Notes: generated by a model not told the origin, from the sequence alone. Shown: positions 41,941 to 52,718, counted from the first letter of the stretch. The stretch: 64,000 nt of DNA from Rhizobiaceae bacterium CPCC 101076 (GCA_003347645.1 QDFX01000008.1:62001-126000), one strand, 5' to 3'. Numbers and translations: made by a program.

Positions 41941-43707
41941 ATGGCCCTTCTCAAGCGGCTCCTGCGGGAGGAAGGTCGCCAATACGCGCCGCGCTATGTC
42001 CTCGCACTCGCCTTGATGGGCGTGGTCGCTGCCGCGACCGGCGCCAGCGCCTGGATCATCCAGAGCGTCGTCAACGACATCTTCATCAACAAGAACGCGG
42101 CCATGATCTGGGTCGTCGCGACGTCGGTGCTCGCGATCTATCTGGCCAAGGGGGTCGCAGACTATTACCGCGCCAAGGTGATGAACCGCATCGGCACGGA
42201 CATCATCTCGTCGCAGCAGAAGCGGCTCTACGCTCATCTGCTCGATCAGGGCATGGACTATTTCAACTCTGCTTCGATCGGCGACGTCGTCACCCGTGTC
42301 TCCGGCAATGCCCTGGCAATCCGCCGCGCGCTCGACCTCATCGTTACGAGCTTCGGCAAGGATTTCCTGTCGCTCGTCAGCCTGGTCACGGTGATGGTGA
42401 TCCAGGATCCGTGGCTGTCGCTGGTCTCGCTGGTGATCATGCCGGCCGCCGTGCTCGGCGTGACGAGCCTCGTCAAGCGAACCCGCAAGATCGCCGGTCA
42501 GGAATACCAGACCCAGTCGCGCATCGTGGACACGCTGAAAGAGACGATCCTCGGCATCACCGTGGTCAAGAGCTTCGGCATGGAGCCGCGCATGCGCGTC
42601 GACATGAACAGCGCGATCGACCGAAGCGCCTGGCAGTCGTTGAAGATCGCCAATCTCGGTGCGCGGACCTCCCCCTTGATGGAGAGCCTCGCCGGCGTCG
42701 CGGTCGCGGTCATCGTCATCTATGGCGGCTACGGCGTGATCCATCTCGGCCGCGATGCCGGCTCGCTGTTCTCGTTCCTCGCGGCGCTGCTCCTCGCCTA
42801 CGAGCCCGCCAAGCGGCTAGCGAAGCTGCAGGTGCAAATGGAATCGACGCTCGTCGGTGTTTCGATGATGTACGACTTCCTCGATACGCCCTCGACGCTG
42901 GTTGATCACCCGCAGGCCGCGCCACTGCATCTCGTGCAGGGTCAGGTTGCATTCGACGCAGTGGGTTTCCACTACGGCAACACACCGGCTTTGCGTAATC
43001 TCAGTCTCGTCTTTCCGGCCGGCCGCGTTTCAGCACTGGTCGGCGCGTCCGGCGCCGGCAAGTCGACGATCTTCTCGCTGATCGAACGTTTCCACGATCC
43101 CAGTTCGGGTCAGGTGCTGATCGACGGCCAGGATCTGCGCGGCGTGACGCTGCAATCGCTCCGCGCCTCGATCGCTTATGTCACGCAGGACCCGTTCCTG
43201 TTCGACGGCACGATCCGCGACAACATCCTGGCGGGTCGACCCGGTGCGACGGAGCGCGAAATGATCGCCGCGGCGGAGGCCGCCAACGCTCATGATTTCA
43301 TTGTCGGCTTCCCGGACGGCTACGATCATCCGGTCGGCGAGGGCGGCGGAAACCTCTCCGGCGGCCAGCGGCAGCGCGTGGCAATCGCCCGCGCCATGCT
43401 GCGCGACGCGCCGATCCTCCTCCTCGACGAGGCGACCTCGGCCCTCGATGCCGAATCCGAGGCGAAGGTGAAGAGCGCGCTCGACCGGCTGATGAGCGGC
43501 CGCACCACCATCGTCATTGCCCATCGTCTGTCGACAGTGCGCAACGCCGACGTCATCCATGTCCTTGATCGCGGCCGGCTGGTCGAGTCCGGGACGCACG
43601 ATCAGCTTGTCGCTCATAACGGCGTCTACGCGCGCCTCGCCGCCTTGCAGTTCGCAACGCAGCCCGCTCGTCGTCCTCGCCGCGCGGCAACCGCTCCCGT
43701 GGTGTGA
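41941..43707 (+). CDS. ABC exporter, MsbA/lipid-A-type half transporter
   Basis: The 588-residue protein combines six membrane helices (~18-320) with one nucleotide-binding domain (~340-575). That domain has Walker A GASGAGKST, the Q-loop, signature NLSGGQRQR, Walker B ILLLDEATSALD and switch AHRLST. It is a homodimeric exporter of the MsbA/multidrug group. The ATG at 41941 begins the natural N-terminus (MALLKRLL). The frame stays open to 41686, but that region has shadow-like composition. The stop overlaps the next gene's ATG (TGATG). Cargo is unknown; lipids or drugs are typical. Confidence 0.9.
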   Translation: MALLKRLLREEGRQYAPRYVLALALMGVVAAATGASAWIIQSVVNDIFINKNAAMIWVVATSVLAIYLAKGVADYYRAKVMNRIGTDIISSQQKRLYAHLLDQGMDYFNSASIGDVVTRVSGNALAIRRALDLIVTSFGKDFLSLVSLVTVMVIQDPWLSLVSLVIMPAAVLGVTSLVKRTRKIAGQEYQTQSRIVDTLKETILGITVVKSFGMEPRMRVDMNSAIDRSAWQSLKIANLGARTSPLMESLAGVAVAVIVIYGGYGVIHLGRDAGSLFSFLAALLLAYEPAKRLAKLQVQMESTLVGVSMMYDFLDTPSTLVDHPQAAPLHLVQGQVAFDAVGFHYGNTPALRNLSLVFPAGRVSALVGASGAGKSTIFSLIERFHDPSSGQVLIDGQDLRGVTLQSLRASIAYVTQDPFLFDGTIRDNILAGRPGATEREMIAAAEAANAHDFIVGFPDGYDHPVGEGGGNLSGGQRQRVAIARAMLRDAPILLLDEATSALDAESEAKVKSALDRLMSGRTTIVIAHRLSTVRNADVIHVLDRGRLVESGTHDQLVAHNGVYARLAALQFATQPARRPRRAATAPVV

Positions 43708-44549
43708 TGTCTGACGACCCGCCATCGCACGACAATTCCGCGCAGATGGCGGCCTCCGCCTACCGGTTGGCGGCGCTCGACCCCGATTTCCTGATGGGCG
43801 ACAGCACGCGTGGCGTCCGCTTCCTGCTGGAATACGCCAAGGCCGAGGAGATGCTGCGCGCCTGGTCGATACGCTCGACCATCGTGGTCTTCGGCTCGGC
43901 TCGTATCATGCCCGGCGGCAGTGGCGACCCGGAGGATACGAGTTCCACCTTGATGCCCGGCCAGAAACCGCGTCCCGGCACGCATTCGGCATTCCTCTAT
44001 GAGGAGGCGCGAAGATTCGGCCGCATCGCCTCCGAGCGCGGTGGCGCGTTGCATCCCCGGGATGGCGTGCTCGACAACGTCATCGCGACCGGCGGCGGTC
44101 CGGGCATCATGGAGGCCGCGAACCGCGGCGCGACCGAAGCCGGAGCGCCCTCGATCGGCTTCAACATCCAATTGCCGTTCGAGCAGGAGCCGAATGCCTT
44201 CTCGACACCGGACCTGACGTTCCAGTTCCATTATTTCGCGATGCGGAAGATGCATCTGGCGATGCGGGCGGCGGCGCTGGTCGTGTTCCCCGGCGGCTTC
44301 GGCACGTTCGACGAACTGTTCGAGATCCTGACGCTTCGCCAGACCGGCAAGGCGCCGGAGATGCCGATCGTGCTGTTCGAGAAGGATTACTGGACCCGGG
44401 TGATCAATTTCGAAGCTCTGGCCGAGGAGGGCATGATCAAGCCGGAGGATCTGGCGCTCTTCCAGTTCGCCGAGACGGCGGAGGAGGCGTGGGAATGCCT
44501 CGTCCGCCGGGGACTGACCGTTCGCGGTCCGAAGCCGATCACGACCTAG
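43707..44549 (+). CDS. LOG family (cytokinin-activating-type) phosphoribohydrolase
   Basis: The 280-residue protein has the LOG/Rossmann pattern VVFGSARI at strand 1, GGGPGIMEAANRGA, and the diagnostic PGGFGTFDELFE. LOG proteins remove ribose 5'-phosphate from nucleotide monophosphates. This long form, with an N-terminal extension of ~50 residues, belongs to the TIGR00730-like group also called lysine-decarboxylase-like by old error. The ATG overlaps the ABC exporter's stop by one base, so the two genes are coupled. A link between export and nucleotide cleavage is not obvious. Confidence 0.9.
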   Translation: MSDDPPSHDNSAQMAASAYRLAALDPDFLMGDSTRGVRFLLEYAKAEEMLRAWSIRSTIVVFGSARIMPGGSGDPEDTSSTLMPGQKPRPGTHSAFLYEEARRFGRIASERGGALHPRDGVLDNVIATGGGPGIMEAANRGATEAGAPSIGFNIQLPFEQEPNAFSTPDLTFQFHYFAMRKMHLAMRAAALVVFPGGFGTFDELFEILTLRQTGKAPEMPIVLFEKDYWTRVINFEALAEEGMIKPEDLALFQFAETAEEAWECLVRRGLTVRGPKPITT

Positions 44550-44596
44550 GCAAATCTACATATGATTCGCGTGCGATCTGGCCTTTAACATACCGA

Positions 44597-44615
44597 GTTT
44601 AGGTGTTATCTAAAC
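44597..44615. promoter_or_regulatory. Irr-box-like palindrome upstream of cysG
   Basis: GTTTAG-N7-CTAAAC is an inverted repeat that matches the bfd box (62443-62461) at 15 of 19 positions. It ends 33 bases before the cysG start, a plausible operator position. If bound by Irr, sirohaem synthesis would respond to iron or haem status. Confidence 0.5.
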
Positions 44616-44648
44616 TGCATCGCCGCGTGCGGGCGGTGGAAAGGCCGA

Positions 44649-46082
44649 ATGCGCTATTTTCCGATCTTCATCGACCTCAGGGATCGCCGGGCTTTCGTCT
44701 TCGGCGGCGGCGAGGCGGCTCTGAACAAGGTGCGGCTCCTGACCGGAGCAGGCGCCCGCGTGAGGCTGTACGCTGATGAGGTCCTGCCCGAACTGCAGGA
44801 ACTGGCGGCGGCGGGAGAGATCGAGATCGCAGGCGCGGTCGATCCAGAGACTGTTGATCTCTCCAGCGTCGCGGCGATCGTCTCATCGGCCGGCGATCCG
44901 GTCGACGGCCTGATTTCAGCCCGCGCCAAGTCACTCGGCATTCCGGTGAACGTTGTCGATCGCACCGAGCTTTGCAGCTTCATTACGCCCGCCATCATCG
45001 ATCGCGGAACGGTCCTTGCCGCCATCGGCACCGAAGGCGCGGCCCCGGTTCTCGCCCGCCGGCTGCGTGCGCGCATCGAGGCGCTGCTGCCGGCGCGTCT
45101 CGGCGGGCTTGCCGATCTGATCGGCTCACGCCGCGAGCGGCTTGCGACATTCGCTCCCGAAGCCGTCGATCGTCGCCGGTTCTGGGAGAATGTCGTCGAC
45201 GGTCCGATCGGCTCGGCGTTCCTCTCCGGGCGCACGGAAGAGGCCGCGGTCGCGCTCGATGCCGCGATTGACGACGCGGCATCGGCTCCGATTTCGCGCA
45301 AGGGCATCGTCTTCCTCGTCGGCGCGGGTCCGGGCGATCCCGAGCTTCTGACCCTGAAGGCGCTCCGCGTCCTGCAGGATGCGGACATCATCTTCCACGA
45401 CGAGCTCGTCACTGCCGAAATCCTCGATCTCGCGCGCCGCGACGCCGAGCGTGTCTTCGTCGGCAAGAAGGCCGGCACGAAATGCGTCGCCCAGCGGTCG
45501 ATCAACGAGGAATTGGTGCTCGCCGCCCGCAAGGGCCTTCGGGTCGTCCGGCTGAAGGGCGGTGATCCGTTCGTCTTCGGCCGGGGCGGAGAGGAGCTTG
45601 AGCATCTTCAGGACGCCGGCATCGAGGTCGTGGTCGTGCCGGGCATCACGGCCGCCGTGGGCTGCGCCGCCGAGGCAGAACTGCCGCTGACCTTCCGCAA
45701 CGAATCCGGCCGCCTGATCCTGATGACCGCCCATCGCGCCGCCGAGGCGGAGGCGATCGACTGGAGCGGGCTCGTCCGCGACGATTTCACGCTCGCCGTC
45801 TACATGGGCAAGGCGACCGCCGGAGTGATTGCGCAGGGCCTCATCGCCGCCGGACGCGATCCCGAGACGCCGGTCGCCGTGCTGGCGCGCGGCACTCGGC
45901 CGGACGCGGCGTCGGCGACGGGCCTGCTTCGCGATCTTCCAGGTCTCGTCACCGAAGTCGGCGACGGTCCCGCGCTTTTGGTCCTAGGCCAGGTCGTCCG
46001 CCGCTCGCGACCCTGGCGTCAACGCTTCGGCGCCGCCATATCCAGCATCGCGGGCAAGACCCGCCAGTTTGAGAACGTCTGA
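44649..46082 (+). CDS. cysG: Sirohaem synthase CysG
   Basis: The 477-residue fused enzyme has an N-terminal NAD-dependent precorrin-2 dehydrogenase/ferrochelatase part (residues 1-~215, FVFGGGEAALNKVRLL). Its C-terminal uroporphyrinogen-III methyltransferase (~218-460) has VGAGPGDPELLTLKALR, VRLKGGDPFVFGRG and VPGITAAVGCAAEAELPLT. It makes sirohaem, the cofactor of sulfite and nitrite reductases. Its stop overlaps the cysH ATG, forming a sulfate-reduction operon. cysI (sulfite reductase), often between them, is not in the window. Confidence 0.95.
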   Translation: MRYFPIFIDLRDRRAFVFGGGEAALNKVRLLTGAGARVRLYADEVLPELQELAAAGEIEIAGAVDPETVDLSSVAAIVSSAGDPVDGLISARAKSLGIPVNVVDRTELCSFITPAIIDRGTVLAAIGTEGAAPVLARRLRARIEALLPARLGGLADLIGSRRERLATFAPEAVDRRRFWENVVDGPIGSAFLSGRTEEAAVALDAAIDDAASAPISRKGIVFLVGAGPGDPELLTLKALRVLQDADIIFHDELVTAEILDLARRDAERVFVGKKAGTKCVAQRSINEELVLAARKGLRVVRLKGGDPFVFGRGGEELEHLQDAGIEVVVVPGITAAVGCAAEAELPLTFRNESGRLILMTAHRAAEAEAIDWSGLVRDDFTLAVYMGKATAGVIAQGLIAAGRDPETPVAVLARGTRPDAASATGLLRDLPGLVTEVGDGPALLVLGQVVRRSRPWRQRFGAAISSIAGKTRQFENV

Positions 46083-46801
46083 TGTTCGACCTCGCCATTC
46101 CCGCCGACGAAGCCCTCGCGCATCGCGCGGCGGAGCTCGACGTGAAAGTCGCCAATGCGACGCCGCAGGACGTGCTGGAAACGATCCTCGCCGAGCGGTT
46201 CCCGGGCGGCATCGCCGCGGTGTCCTCGTTCGGCACGGAATCGGCGGTGCTGCTGCATATGATCTCCGAGATCGATCCCTCGACGCCGGTGCTTTTCCTC
46301 GATACCGGCATGCTGTTCTCCGAGACGCTCGATTATCGCGACACGCTGCAGGACCAGCTCGGCCTGACCGACATCCGCGTCTTCAAGCCGGACCAAGCGG
46401 ACCATGACCGGCTCGACCCGGAAGACATGCTGTGGGCGAGCGACACCGACGCCTGCTGCGGCTATCGAAAGGTCCTGCCGCTCGGCCGCGCGCTCGACGG
46501 TTTCGGCGCCTGGATCAATGGCCGCAAACGCTACCATGGCGATAGCCGTTCGAACCTCGCGGTTGTCGAGGCGGATGGTCCGCGCATCAAGGTGAACCCG
46601 CTGGCGACCTTCGACGGGCAGGACATCCAGTCCTATTTCGTCCGCCATCACCTGCCGTTGCACCCGCTCCAGGCTCTGGGCTTCTCGTCGATCGGCTGCA
46701 TGCCCTGCACGAGCAGAACCGCTGAGGGCGAGGGCGCTCGCGCGGGCCGCTGGAGAGGCTCGGGCAAGACCGAATGCGGTATTCACATCGGCGACAAATA
46801 A
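46082..46801 (+). CDS. cysH: Adenylyl-sulfate (APS) reductase CysH
   Basis: The 239-residue protein has the PP-loop-like SSFGTES near residue 48, LDTGMLFSETLDY, and the iron-sulfur cysteines CCGYRK and CMPC. The C-terminal redox Cys is in ECGIH. The double-Cys motif with CxxC marks the [4Fe-4S] APS reductase branch rather than the PAPS-only type. It reduces adenylyl sulfate to sulfite with thioredoxin. It overlaps cysG by one base. No ATP sulfurylase (cysDN) is present here. Confidence 0.93.
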   Translation: MFDLAIPADEALAHRAAELDVKVANATPQDVLETILAERFPGGIAAVSSFGTESAVLLHMISEIDPSTPVLFLDTGMLFSETLDYRDTLQDQLGLTDIRVFKPDQADHDRLDPEDMLWASDTDACCGYRKVLPLGRALDGFGAWINGRKRYHGDSRSNLAVVEADGPRIKVNPLATFDGQDIQSYFVRHHLPLHPLQALGFSSIGCMPCTSRTAEGEGARAGRWRGSGKTECGIHIGDK

Positions 46802-46813
46802 TACGCAAAAATT

Positions 46814-46847
46814 ACGTAGATAAAAATAAGAGACATAAAATCTACGT
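46814..46847. promoter_or_regulatory. Inverted repeat ACGTAGAT-N18-ATCTACGT upstream of the sulfate ABC operon
   Basis: The eight-base arms are perfect, and the spacer is almost pure A/T/G. The surrounding ~100 bases are strikingly A/T-rich. A TTGACA hexamer follows at 46854-46859. The site lies ~90-125 bases before the binding-protein gene, which suits an activator of the CysB/LysR kind. Confidence 0.5.
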
Positions 46848-46937
46848 TCTTTGTTGACATATCGCATCTTGCGTTGCAGGTATAGCCATCTTAAGCCGTT
46901 CCCGGCGTGGGAAATGGCGTCAGACGGGATGCACGCA

Positions 46938-47933
46938 ATGCTGTTCAAGAAACTTCTGGCGACCGCCGCCGCCGTGCTGATTGCCGCCCCGGCATTTGCC
47001 GCCGACATCAATCTGCTCAACGTGTCGTACGATCCGACCCGCGAGCTCTATGTCGAGTTCAACAAGGCGTTCGCGGCCAAGTGGGCTGCCGACCACAAGG
47101 GGGACACCGTCACCGTCAAGCAGTCGCATGGTGGCTCGGGCAAGCAGGCCCGTTCGGTGATCGACGGCCTCCAGGCCGATGTCGTCACTCTGGCGCTAGC
47201 CTATGACGTCGACGAAATCGCCGAGAAGGGTTTCCTCGCCGCCGACTGGCAGAAGAAGCTGCCGGAGAACGCCGCACCCTACACCTCGACGATCGTCTTC
47301 CTCGTCCGCAAGGGCAATCCGAAGGGCATCAAGGACTGGAACGACCTGGTGAAGCCGGGCGTGCAGGTCATCACCCCGAACCCGAAGACCTCGGGCGGCG
47401 CCCGCTGGAACTATCTCGCGGCATGGGCCTACGCCAAGAAGGCATATGGCTCCGACGAGAAGGCCAAGGACTTCGTCAAGCAACTCCTCGGCAACGTCCC
47501 GGTTCTCGACACCGGCGCACGGGGCTCGACCGTCACCTTCACCGAGCGGGGTATCGGCGACGTCCTGCTGGCCTGGGAAAACGAGGCCTATCTCTCGGTC
47601 AAGGAACTCGGCCCGGACAAGTTCGAGATCGTGACGCCGACCCTGTCGATCCTCGCCGAGCCGACGATCGCCGTCGTCGACAAGGTCGTCGACAAGAAGG
47701 GCACCCGCGAAGTCGCGACGGCCTATCTGAACTATCTCTACTCGCCGGAAGGCCAGGAGATCGCAGCCAAGAACTTCTATCGTCCGCGCAACGAGGCGGT
47801 CGCCGAGAAGTTCAAGGATCAGTTCGCCAAGGTGAACCTCGTCACCATCGATCAGGATTTCGGTGGCTGGCGTAACGCCCAGAAGACCCACTTCTCGGAC
47901 GGCGGCACCTTCGACCAGATCTACACGAAGTAA
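46938..47933 (+). CDS. sbp: Sulfate-binding protein of the sulfate ABC importer
   Basis: The 331-residue protein has a signal peptide (about residues 1-21, ending AFAAD). It then shows the sulfate/thiosulfate-binding pattern: [41 protein letters not shown], and [22 protein letters not shown]. It traps sulfate in the periplasm for CysTWA. The ATG at 46938 is chosen because the signal peptide starts there; the same frame is open to 46851, with other ATGs at 46914 and 46929. It begins the sulfate import operon, just after cysH. Confidence 0.94.
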   Translation: MLFKKLLATAAAVLIAAPAFAADINLLNVSYDPTRELYVEFNKAFAAKWAADHKGDTVTVKQSHGGSGKQARSVIDGLQADVVTLALAYDVDEIAEKGFLAADWQKKLPENAAPYTSTIVFLVRKGNPKGIKDWNDLVKPGVQVITPNPKTSGGARWNYLAAWAYAKKAYGSDEKAKDFVKQLLGNVPVLDTGARGSTVTFTERGIGDVLLAWENEAYLSVKELGPDKFEIVTPTLSILAEPTIAVVDKVVDKKGTREVATAYLNYLYSPEGQEIAAKNFYRPRNEAVAEKFKDQFAKVNLVTIDQDFGGWRNAQKTHFSDGGTFDQIYTK

Positions 47934-47956
47934 GTGCGGGAAGCGGGTCGTCCGTA

Positions 47957-48811
47957 ATGTCTTCTCTCCCCATTGCGGGCACCCGCGCCGCTCCTAAAAC
48001 GGTGATCCCGGGCTTCGGGATCACGTTCGGCTTGACGCTAGCCTGGCTCGGCCTGATCGTTCTGATCCCGCTGGCCGGGCTTTTCCTCAAGACCTTCGAA
48101 CTGACCTTCGAGCAGTTCATCGGCATCGTCACCAGCGCGCGCGTGCTGAACGCGCTCAAGATCAGCTTCGGCATCGCGCTGGCCGCGGCGGCGATCAATC
48201 TGGTCTTCGGGTTCTTCGTCGTCTGGGCGCTGACGCGCTACGAATTCCCCGGCCGCCGCCTGTTCGATGCGATCGTCGATATCCCGTTCGCGCTGCCGAC
48301 GGCCGTCGCCGGCATCGCCCTGACGACGCTCTACGCGCCGAACGGCTGGATCGGCTCGCTGCTCGAACCGCTCGGCATCAAGGTCGCCTATACGCCGCTC
48401 GGCATCCTCATCGCGCTCGTCTTTATCGGCCTGCCGTTCGTCGTGCGCACGGTGCAGCCGGTCCTGATCGACCTCGAATCCGAGCTCGAGGAGGCTGCAT
48501 CGAGCCTCGGCGCCAATCGCTGGCAGGTGATCATCAAGGTGGTCATCCCGACCTTGCTGCCGTCGCTGCTCACTGGCTTCGCGCTCGCCTTCGCCCGCGC
48601 GGTGGGCGAATACGGCTCGGTCATCTTCATCGCGGGCAATCTTCCGAACATCTCCGAGATCGCGCCGCTCCTGATCATCATCCGCTTGGAGGAGTTCCGC
48701 TACGCGGACGCGACCGCGATCGCCGTGGTCATGCTGCTCGCGAGCTTCGTGCTTCTCTTCGCCATCAACGGCCTGCAGCGCTGGTCGGAATCCCGGAGCG
48801 CCGCGTTCTGA
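47957..48811 (+). CDS. cysT: Sulfate ABC permease CysT
   Basis: The 284-residue membrane protein has six helices and the permease EAA loop ([30 protein letters not shown], about residue 175-205). The N-terminus ([31 protein letters not shown]) and the tail are typical of CysT/CysU. It pairs with CysW to form the channel. The stop overlaps the cysW start. Confidence 0.94.
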   Translation: MSSLPIAGTRAAPKTVIPGFGITFGLTLAWLGLIVLIPLAGLFLKTFELTFEQFIGIVTSARVLNALKISFGIALAAAAINLVFGFFVVWALTRYEFPGRRLFDAIVDIPFALPTAVAGIALTTLYAPNGWIGSLLEPLGIKVAYTPLGILIALVFIGLPFVVRTVQPVLIDLESELEEAASSLGANRWQVIIKVVIPTLLPSLLTGFALAFARAVGEYGSVIFIAGNLPNISEIAPLLIIIRLEEFRYADATAIAVVMLLASFVLLFAINGLQRWSESRSAAF

Positions 48812-49712
48812 TGAGCATTGCGACCGAAGCTGACGTCACCGATTTCGTGCCCGAAACGACGGCTACGACCGTTCACGTCGCGACCGGCACTCCGCGTCCG
48901 GTCCGCACCGAACCCGCGCCGGTGCGCTGGGCGATCATCGGGATCGCGCTCGCCTTCCTGTCGATCTTCATCGTCCTGCCGCTGGTCACGGTGTTCCAGC
49001 AAGCCTTCGCGCGCGGCTGGGACGTCTATGCCGCCGCGATCACCGATCCGGACGCGCTGCATGCGATCAAGCTGACGCTGACCGCCGCCGTCATCGCGGT
49101 CGTCCTCAATGTCGTCTTCGGCCTGGTCATGGCCTGGGCGGTCGCCAAGTTCGAATTCAAGGGCAAGAGCTTCCTCATCACCCTGATCGACCTGCCGTTC
49201 TCGGTCTCGCCGGTGGTCGCCGGCCTGATCTTCGTGCTTCTCTTCGGTGCGCAGGGCTTCTTCGGTTCGTGGTTCATCGACCACGACATCAAGATCATCT
49301 TCGCGCTGCCAGGCATCGTGCTGGCGACCGTCTTCGTCACCTTCCCCTTCGTCGCGCGCGAACTGATCCCGCTGATGCAGGAGCAGGGCACGGCCGAGGA
49401 AGAGGCGGCGATCTCGCTCGGTGCGTCCGGGTGGTCGACGTTCTTCCGCGTCACTCTGCCGAACGTGAAATGGGCGCTGCTCTACGGCGTGCTGCTCTGC
49501 AACGCCCGCGCGATGGGCGAGTTCGGCGCGGTGTCGGTCGTCTCCGGCCATGTACGCGGCGAGACCAACACGATGCCGCTGCACATAGAAATCCTCTACA
49601 ACGAGTACCAGTTCTCGGCGTCCTTCGCGGTCGCCTCGCTCCTGGCCTTCCTCGCGCTCGTCACGCTCGTGCTGAAGACCGTCCTCGAAAATCGCCTCTC
49701 GGAAACCCGCCG

Positions 49713-49716
<4 letters not shown>
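48811..49716 (+). CDS. cysW: Sulfate ABC permease CysW
   Basis: The 301-residue permease has six helices, with the EAA loop at [26 protein letters not shown]. An ~40-residue polar N-terminus precedes helix 1. The sequence GRWDVYA-like '[23 protein letters not shown]' is the CysW hallmark. It overlaps cysT by one base and cysA by four, so all three are translated together. Confidence 0.94.
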
Positions 49717-50756
<1,040 letters not shown>

Positions 50757-50763
50757 GGATGAA

Positions 50764-50867
50764 CCTCATCCTGAGCCGAGCCGAAGGCTCGTGTCGAAGG
50801 ATGACCCAGGCACGGAGGGCTTGGCCATCCTTCGACACGGATGCTGCGCATCCGGCTCAGGATGAGG
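50764..50867. repeat. Nested perfect inverted repeat (14- and 13-base arms)
   Basis: CCTCATCCTGAGCC (50764-50777) pairs with GGCTCAGGATGAGG (50854-50867). Inside them GTGTCGAAGGATG (50791-50803) pairs with CATCCTTCGACAC (50826-50838). It fills nearly the whole gap between the convergent cysA and the small secreted-protein gene. This wording is a known type of alphaproteobacterial intergenic repeat (general knowledge), and it could stop transcription from both sides. Confidence 0.75.
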
Positions 50868-50873
50868 ACTTGA

Positions 50874-51356
50874 TCACTCAGTCCTCGCGCTCACCAGCAT
50901 GCCGTCCGCGGTGTGGCAGACCACCTCCGACGTCCGTTCGTCGCGCGGATAGATCATCGTGATCTCCGCACGGATGCGGTGCCCACCATCCGGCGTCTCA
51001 CGTACATAATCGACACGGTCGATCTCGGCATCATAGGCGCCGTGACGACGCGCCACGTCGAGCAAGCCCTGGCGGCAGGCATTGACCGCCTCGTCAGCCG
51101 TCTCGTCATAACCGCGATCCGGGCCGTAATAGGCCGGAGCCGGCGGCGGGGGAGGCGGCGGATAATACGGATCGGCGTTGGCGGCCGAACTCGCGGCCAA
51201 TGCGCCAAGGAAAACGCCCGCGCCAAGCGCGGCGCCGACGGCGGCACCGTTGCCATCGCGGTGGTGGTGACGATGATAGTCGCGCGCGAAGGCAGGCGCG
51301 CTGACAAGAAGCATCGTGGCCGCGGCGGCCGACGCCATGATCTTACGTGTGGTCAT
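50874..51356 (-). CDS. Small secreted His/Pro-rich protein, unknown function
   Basis: The 160-residue product has a signal peptide (residues 1-24, ending APAFARD). The mature part has a His/Asp-rich patch (DYHRHHHRDGNG), a glycine/alanine stretch, a seven-proline run followed by AP-rich tyrosine sequence (about residues 62-82), and a compact C-terminal domain with two Cys. The His patch might bind metal. The ATG follows GAGGGGATC. It is convergent with cysA. I do not recognise a defined family. Confidence 0.75.
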   Translation of the reverse strand: MTTRKIMASAAAATMLLVSAPAFARDYHRHHHRDGNGAAVGAALGAGVFLGALAASSAANADPYYPPPPPPPAPAYYGPDRGYDETADEAVNACRQGLLDVARRHGAYDAEIDRVDYVRETPDGGHRIRAEITMIYPRDERTSEVVCHTADGMLVSARTE

Positions 51357-51449
51357 GATCCCCTCATTCCGCCGGTCGGCGGCTCTCTTCGCGAACCCGT
51401 CGCATTGAGAGTGATGCTGCACGAATGTGGCTGAATGGAGCGTGAATGC

Positions 51450-52718
51450 TCAGAGCCTGTCGCGCAGCGCGTACCAGAGCATCGCGACGACCATCAGCGG
51501 ATGGCGGAACATCACGCCGCCGGGAAAGCTCGGCACCGGCAGGCGGGACAGAACGTCGAAACGCTCCATGGTCCCGGCCACCGCTTCCGCGAGCACCGAG
51601 CCGGCGAAAGGCGCCAGCGCGACACCCTGGCCGGAATAACCCGCCGCGAGCAGAACGTTCGACTTCACCCGCCGGATCATCGGAAGCCGCGTCGGAGTGA
51701 CGCCGACGATGCCGCTCCAGGCGAACTCGAAGGGGATGCCTGCCGTCTGCGGAAACACCGCCGTCATCGCGCGGCGGACGAGGTTCGCGGGATCGGCGAC
51801 GTAGGAATTGGCGTAGCTCTCGCCGCCTCCAAACAAGAGACGGCCATCGGCCGTCGGGCGGAAATAGTTCACGACGAAGCGGCTGTCGGCCACGGCCATC
51901 GGCGTGTTCAGAATGTCCTTCATCCGCTCGCCGAGTGGAGCCGTGACGCCGATCGTCGAGGCAATGGGAAGGATGCGGGCATCCGCCTCGGGAAGCAGCC
52001 CTTTCATCAGACTGTCGCCGGCGATGATCACCCAGTCGGCCGCGATCGTTCCGGTCTTGGTCACGACACGCGTTCGCGCACCGTCGATCAAGGCTTCGGC
52101 CCTCGTGCCCTCGAATATCCTCGCGCCACCGGCGACCGCCGCGCGGGCGAGGCCGAGGGCGTATTTCAGCGGGTGCAGATGACCGCCGCCGCGATCGATC
52201 ATGCCACCGTGATAGTCCTCCGAGCGAACGAGCGCCCGGATGCCGTCGCGGTCCAGAGCCTCGACTTTGCCGTACGAGTACTTGTCGCGCAGATAGCGGA
52301 CATAGCGATGGGTGTCCGCGACGTAGCGCGGCTTGTGATCGGCGTAGACCAATCCCGAGCGGCGTTCGCAGTCGATCCCGTAACGGGCGATGCGTTCGTC
52401 GATCTGGGCGATCGCGGCCTGGCCGATCTCCCAGAGAAGCCAGGCATCGCTCCTGCCGAATTGCTGCTCCAGATGCATCTGGTCGCGACGCATCCCGCTA
52501 TGAATCTGGCCGCCGTTTCGTCCCGACGCGCCCGAGCCGACCCGGTCCTGCTCCAGCACCACGACGGAGTAGCCGCGCTCGACCAGCGACAATGCGGAGC
52601 TGAGACCGGTGAAGCCTGCGCCGATGATGCAGACATCGGCGCGCCGGTCGCCGTCGAGCGGCGGAAATTCGGCAAGCGGTTCGGCGGTGGCTTCGTAGTA
52701 GGTTTGCGGCTGGCTCAC
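51450..52718 (-). CDS. puuB: FAD-dependent oxidase, gamma-glutamylputrescine oxidase type
   Basis: The 422-residue DAO-family flavoprotein has the FAD Rossmann motif VCIIGAGFTGLSSALSL at residues ~29-45, then GSGASGRNGGQIHSG and the C-terminal VLLAAGYSGQGVALAPFAG block. Together with the gamma-glutamylputrescine synthetase gene just upstream, PuuB is the natural reading: it oxidises gamma-glutamylputrescine to the aminoaldehyde and H2O2. The GTG start overlaps the synthetase stop (GTGA). A much longer frame in the same phase continues upstream but is antisense-like there. Confidence 0.87.
   Translation of the reverse strand: MSQPQTYYEATAEPLAEFPPLDGDRRADVCIIGAGFTGLSSALSLVERGYSVVVLEQDRVGSGASGRNGGQIHSGMRRDQMHLEQQFGRSDAWLLWEIGQAAIAQIDERIARYGIDCERRSGLVYADHKPRYVADTHRYVRYLRDKYSYGKVEALDRDGIRALVRSEDYHGGMIDRGGGHLHPLKYALGLARAAVAGGARIFEGTRAEALIDGARTRVVTKTGTIAADWVIIAGDSLMKGLLPEADARILPIASTIGVTAPLGERMKDILNTPMAVADSRFVVNYFRPTADGRLLFGGGESYANSYVADPANLVRRAMTAVFPQTAGIPFEFAWSGIVGVTPTRLPMIRRVKSNVLLAAGYSGQGVALAPFAGSVLAEAVAGTMERFDVLSRLPVPSFPGGVMFRHPLMVVAMLWYALRDRL

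Noticed and set aside
41179-42744. 521-codon minus-strand frame across DUF305 and the ABC exporter
   Set aside because: It spans two real genes in other phases and has shadow-like composition.
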